Positions 4,491-5,651 of a stretch of 5,651 bases of DNA are shown here, piece by piece. Positions within the stretch are counted from its first letter, which is position 1, and each line of letters starts with the position of its first letter. The DNA comes from Treponema sp. Lineage in GTDB: Bacteria; Spirochaetota; Spirochaetia; Treponematales; Breznakiellaceae. The notes under the pieces were generated by a model, which saw only the letters and a list, made by a program, of their open reading frames with translations, did no database searches and was not told the DNA's origin. The DNA is taken from assembly GCA_009780545.1 (NCBI GenBank), contig WQZW01000118.1:1-5651 (forward strand). The letters run 5' to 3'. A program made the position numbers and the translations under genes.

Positions 4491-5651
4491 TTGGGCAAAT
4501 TGCGTGTTGTCCACTATATCAATCAGTTTTACGGCGGCATCGGCGGCGAGGAAAAGGCCGGGCACAAACCGGAGGTTCGGGACGGACAGGTAGGTCCCGG
4601 GCTTGCCCTCGCCCAGAGCTTCGGTGCCGAGGCCGAGATCGTCGCCACCGTGGTCTGCGGGGACTCGTACTTCAACGAAAATGTCGATGAGGCGGTAAAG
4701 GCCATCATCCCCATGATCGAGAAGCACAAGCCGGACCTCTTCGTGGCGGGTCCCGCCTTCAATGCCGGACGTTACGGCATGGCCTGCGGGGCGATCTGCA
4801 AGGCCGTTGCCGAAAAGCTCGGCATTCCGGCAACCACCGGAATGTATGACGAGAATCCCGGCGTGGATTCCTTCAGGAAGGACATCTACATCCTCAAAAC
4901 CGGGGATTCGGCGGCGGATATGCGGAAGGCCGCCCCCAATCTTGCGGCCTTTGCCCTCAAACTGGGCAAGAAGGAAGAGATCGGGACCGCCGAGGCGGCC
5001 GGCTATTTCTCCAGGGGCATTCGGAAGAACGTCTTTTTGCAGGAACGGGGCTCCAAGCGGGCCGTGGACATGCTACTGAAGAAGATCAAGGGCGAGAAGT
5101 TTCAGACCGAGTATCCCATGCCGGTGTTCGACAACGTGGTTCCCAGCAAGGCGATCAAGGACCTGGGCAAGGTGAAGATCGCCCTGGTGACCAGCGGCGG
5201 AATCGTTCCCAAGAACAATCCGGACAAGATCGAATCCTCCAGTGCTTCCAAGTACGGCAAGTACGACATTTCCGGCTGTACCGACCTTACCAACACGACC
5301 TACGAGACGGCCCATGGCGGATACGATCCGGTGTACGCCAACCAGGATGCCGACCGGGTTTTGCCGGTGGACGTTCTCCGGGAGCTGGAAAAGGAAGGGG
5401 TGATCGGCAGTCTCCACCGCTACTACTATGCGACCACCGGGAACGGAACCTCCGTTGCCAATGCGAAGAAATTTGCGTCGCAGATTGCCAACGAGCTTAT
5501 CAGCGATGACGTAAAGGCGGTTATCCTGACCTCCACGTGAGGGACCTGTACTCGTTGCGGCGCAACGATGGTCAAGGAAATCGAGCGGACCGGGATTCCC
5601 GTCGTGCATGTCTGCACGGTCGTTCCCATATCGCTGACGGTCGGGGCGAAC
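4491..5651 (+). CDS. grdB: Glycine reductase component B selenoprotein subunit GrdB, Sec350 encoded by in-frame TGA (3' truncated by window)
   Basis: GrdB is the selenocysteine subunit of the glycine-specific protein B. It works with the two GrdE chains, and its selenol attacks the Schiff-bound glycine before transfer to GrdA. From TTG 4491 the protein reads GKLRVVHYINQFYGGIGGEE, then AGPAFNAGRYGMACGAICKAV, VTSGGIVPKNNPDKIESSSA and YETAHGGYDP, all GrdB-like. The frame reaches TGA at 5538-5540 after ILTST and continues as GTCTRCGATMVKEIER to the window edge. This gives Sec350-Gly-Thr-Cys353, the UxxC motif, at the position I recall for GrdB. The family is about 436 residues, so roughly 50 are missing downstream. 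Sarcosine (GrdF) and betaine (GrdH) counterparts are related, but linkage to grdE and grdA and the close match favour glycine. The start is TTG with a strong ribosome binding site. Codon use resembles its neighbours. Confidence 0.96.
5552..5568 (+). promoter_or_regulatory. Candidate SECIS hairpin of grdB (strong)
   Basis: TCGTTGC (5552-5558) and GCAACGA (5562-5568) form a perfect 7-bp stem closed by the loop GGC. The loop begins 18 bases after the TGA that ends at 5540. The position within the coding sequence and the G residues in the apical loop both fit bacterial SECIS elements recognised by the last winged-helix domain of SelB. The partner SelB is encoded at 1-720. Confidence 0.65.

Noticed and set aside
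1..5651. CRISPR arrays, tRNA or rRNA genes, insertion sequences
   Set aside because: No regularly spaced repeats, no tRNA-like cloverleaf in the gaps, and no transposase-like reading frame were seen.

Overview
The window holds most of a glycine reductase (Stickland-type amino-acid fermentation) operon in a strict anaerobe that decodes UGA as selenocysteine. All genes are on the + strand, in the order selB (3' end) - grdX - trxB - trxA - grdE - grdA - grdB (5' part, running off the window). The DNA is GC-rich by eye, with strong AAGGAGG-like ribosome binding sites. That fits a GC-rich anaerobic firmicute, synergistete or deltaproteobacterium, and the window alone does not decide between them.

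Layout. Positions 1-720 are the C-terminal winged-helix part of SelB, the elongation factor that delivers Sec-tRNA to UGA codons. grdX (713-1081) overlaps its end by 8 bases. trxB (1112-2068, GTG start) and trxA (2069-2386) are almost contiguous and encode the reductant supply; the thioredoxin has the unusual active site GCEPC. grdE (2400-3686) encodes the protein B proprotein, with the Asn241-Cys242 self-cleavage site that creates a pyruvoyl cofactor. A 247-base gap (3687-3933) has no gene but is packed with five hairpins. grdA (3934-4410) is selenoprotein A and reads through an in-frame TGA at 4063-4065 (Sec44). A compound hairpin (4421-4468) separates it from grdB (TTG start at 4491), which reads through TGA at 5538-5540 (Sec350) and continues past the window end. 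Each Sec codon has a hairpin 10-20 bases downstream that could be its SECIS element.

How the genes work together. In the known pathway, glycine binds as a Schiff base to the pyruvoyl group of GrdE. The selenol of GrdB and then that of GrdA take over the carboxymethyl group as a selenoether. Protein C (GrdC/GrdD, expected just downstream) releases acetyl phosphate. TrxB and TrxA re-reduce GrdA. SelB makes synthesis of GrdA and GrdB possible, so the decoding factor and its client mRNAs are neighbours.

The core system is known, not new. The parts that merit a second look are the hairpin-rich spacers, the altered NAD(P)H-binding loop of TrxB, the very different SECIS candidates of grdA and grdB, the coupling of selB to grdX, and the uncharacterised GrdX protein.
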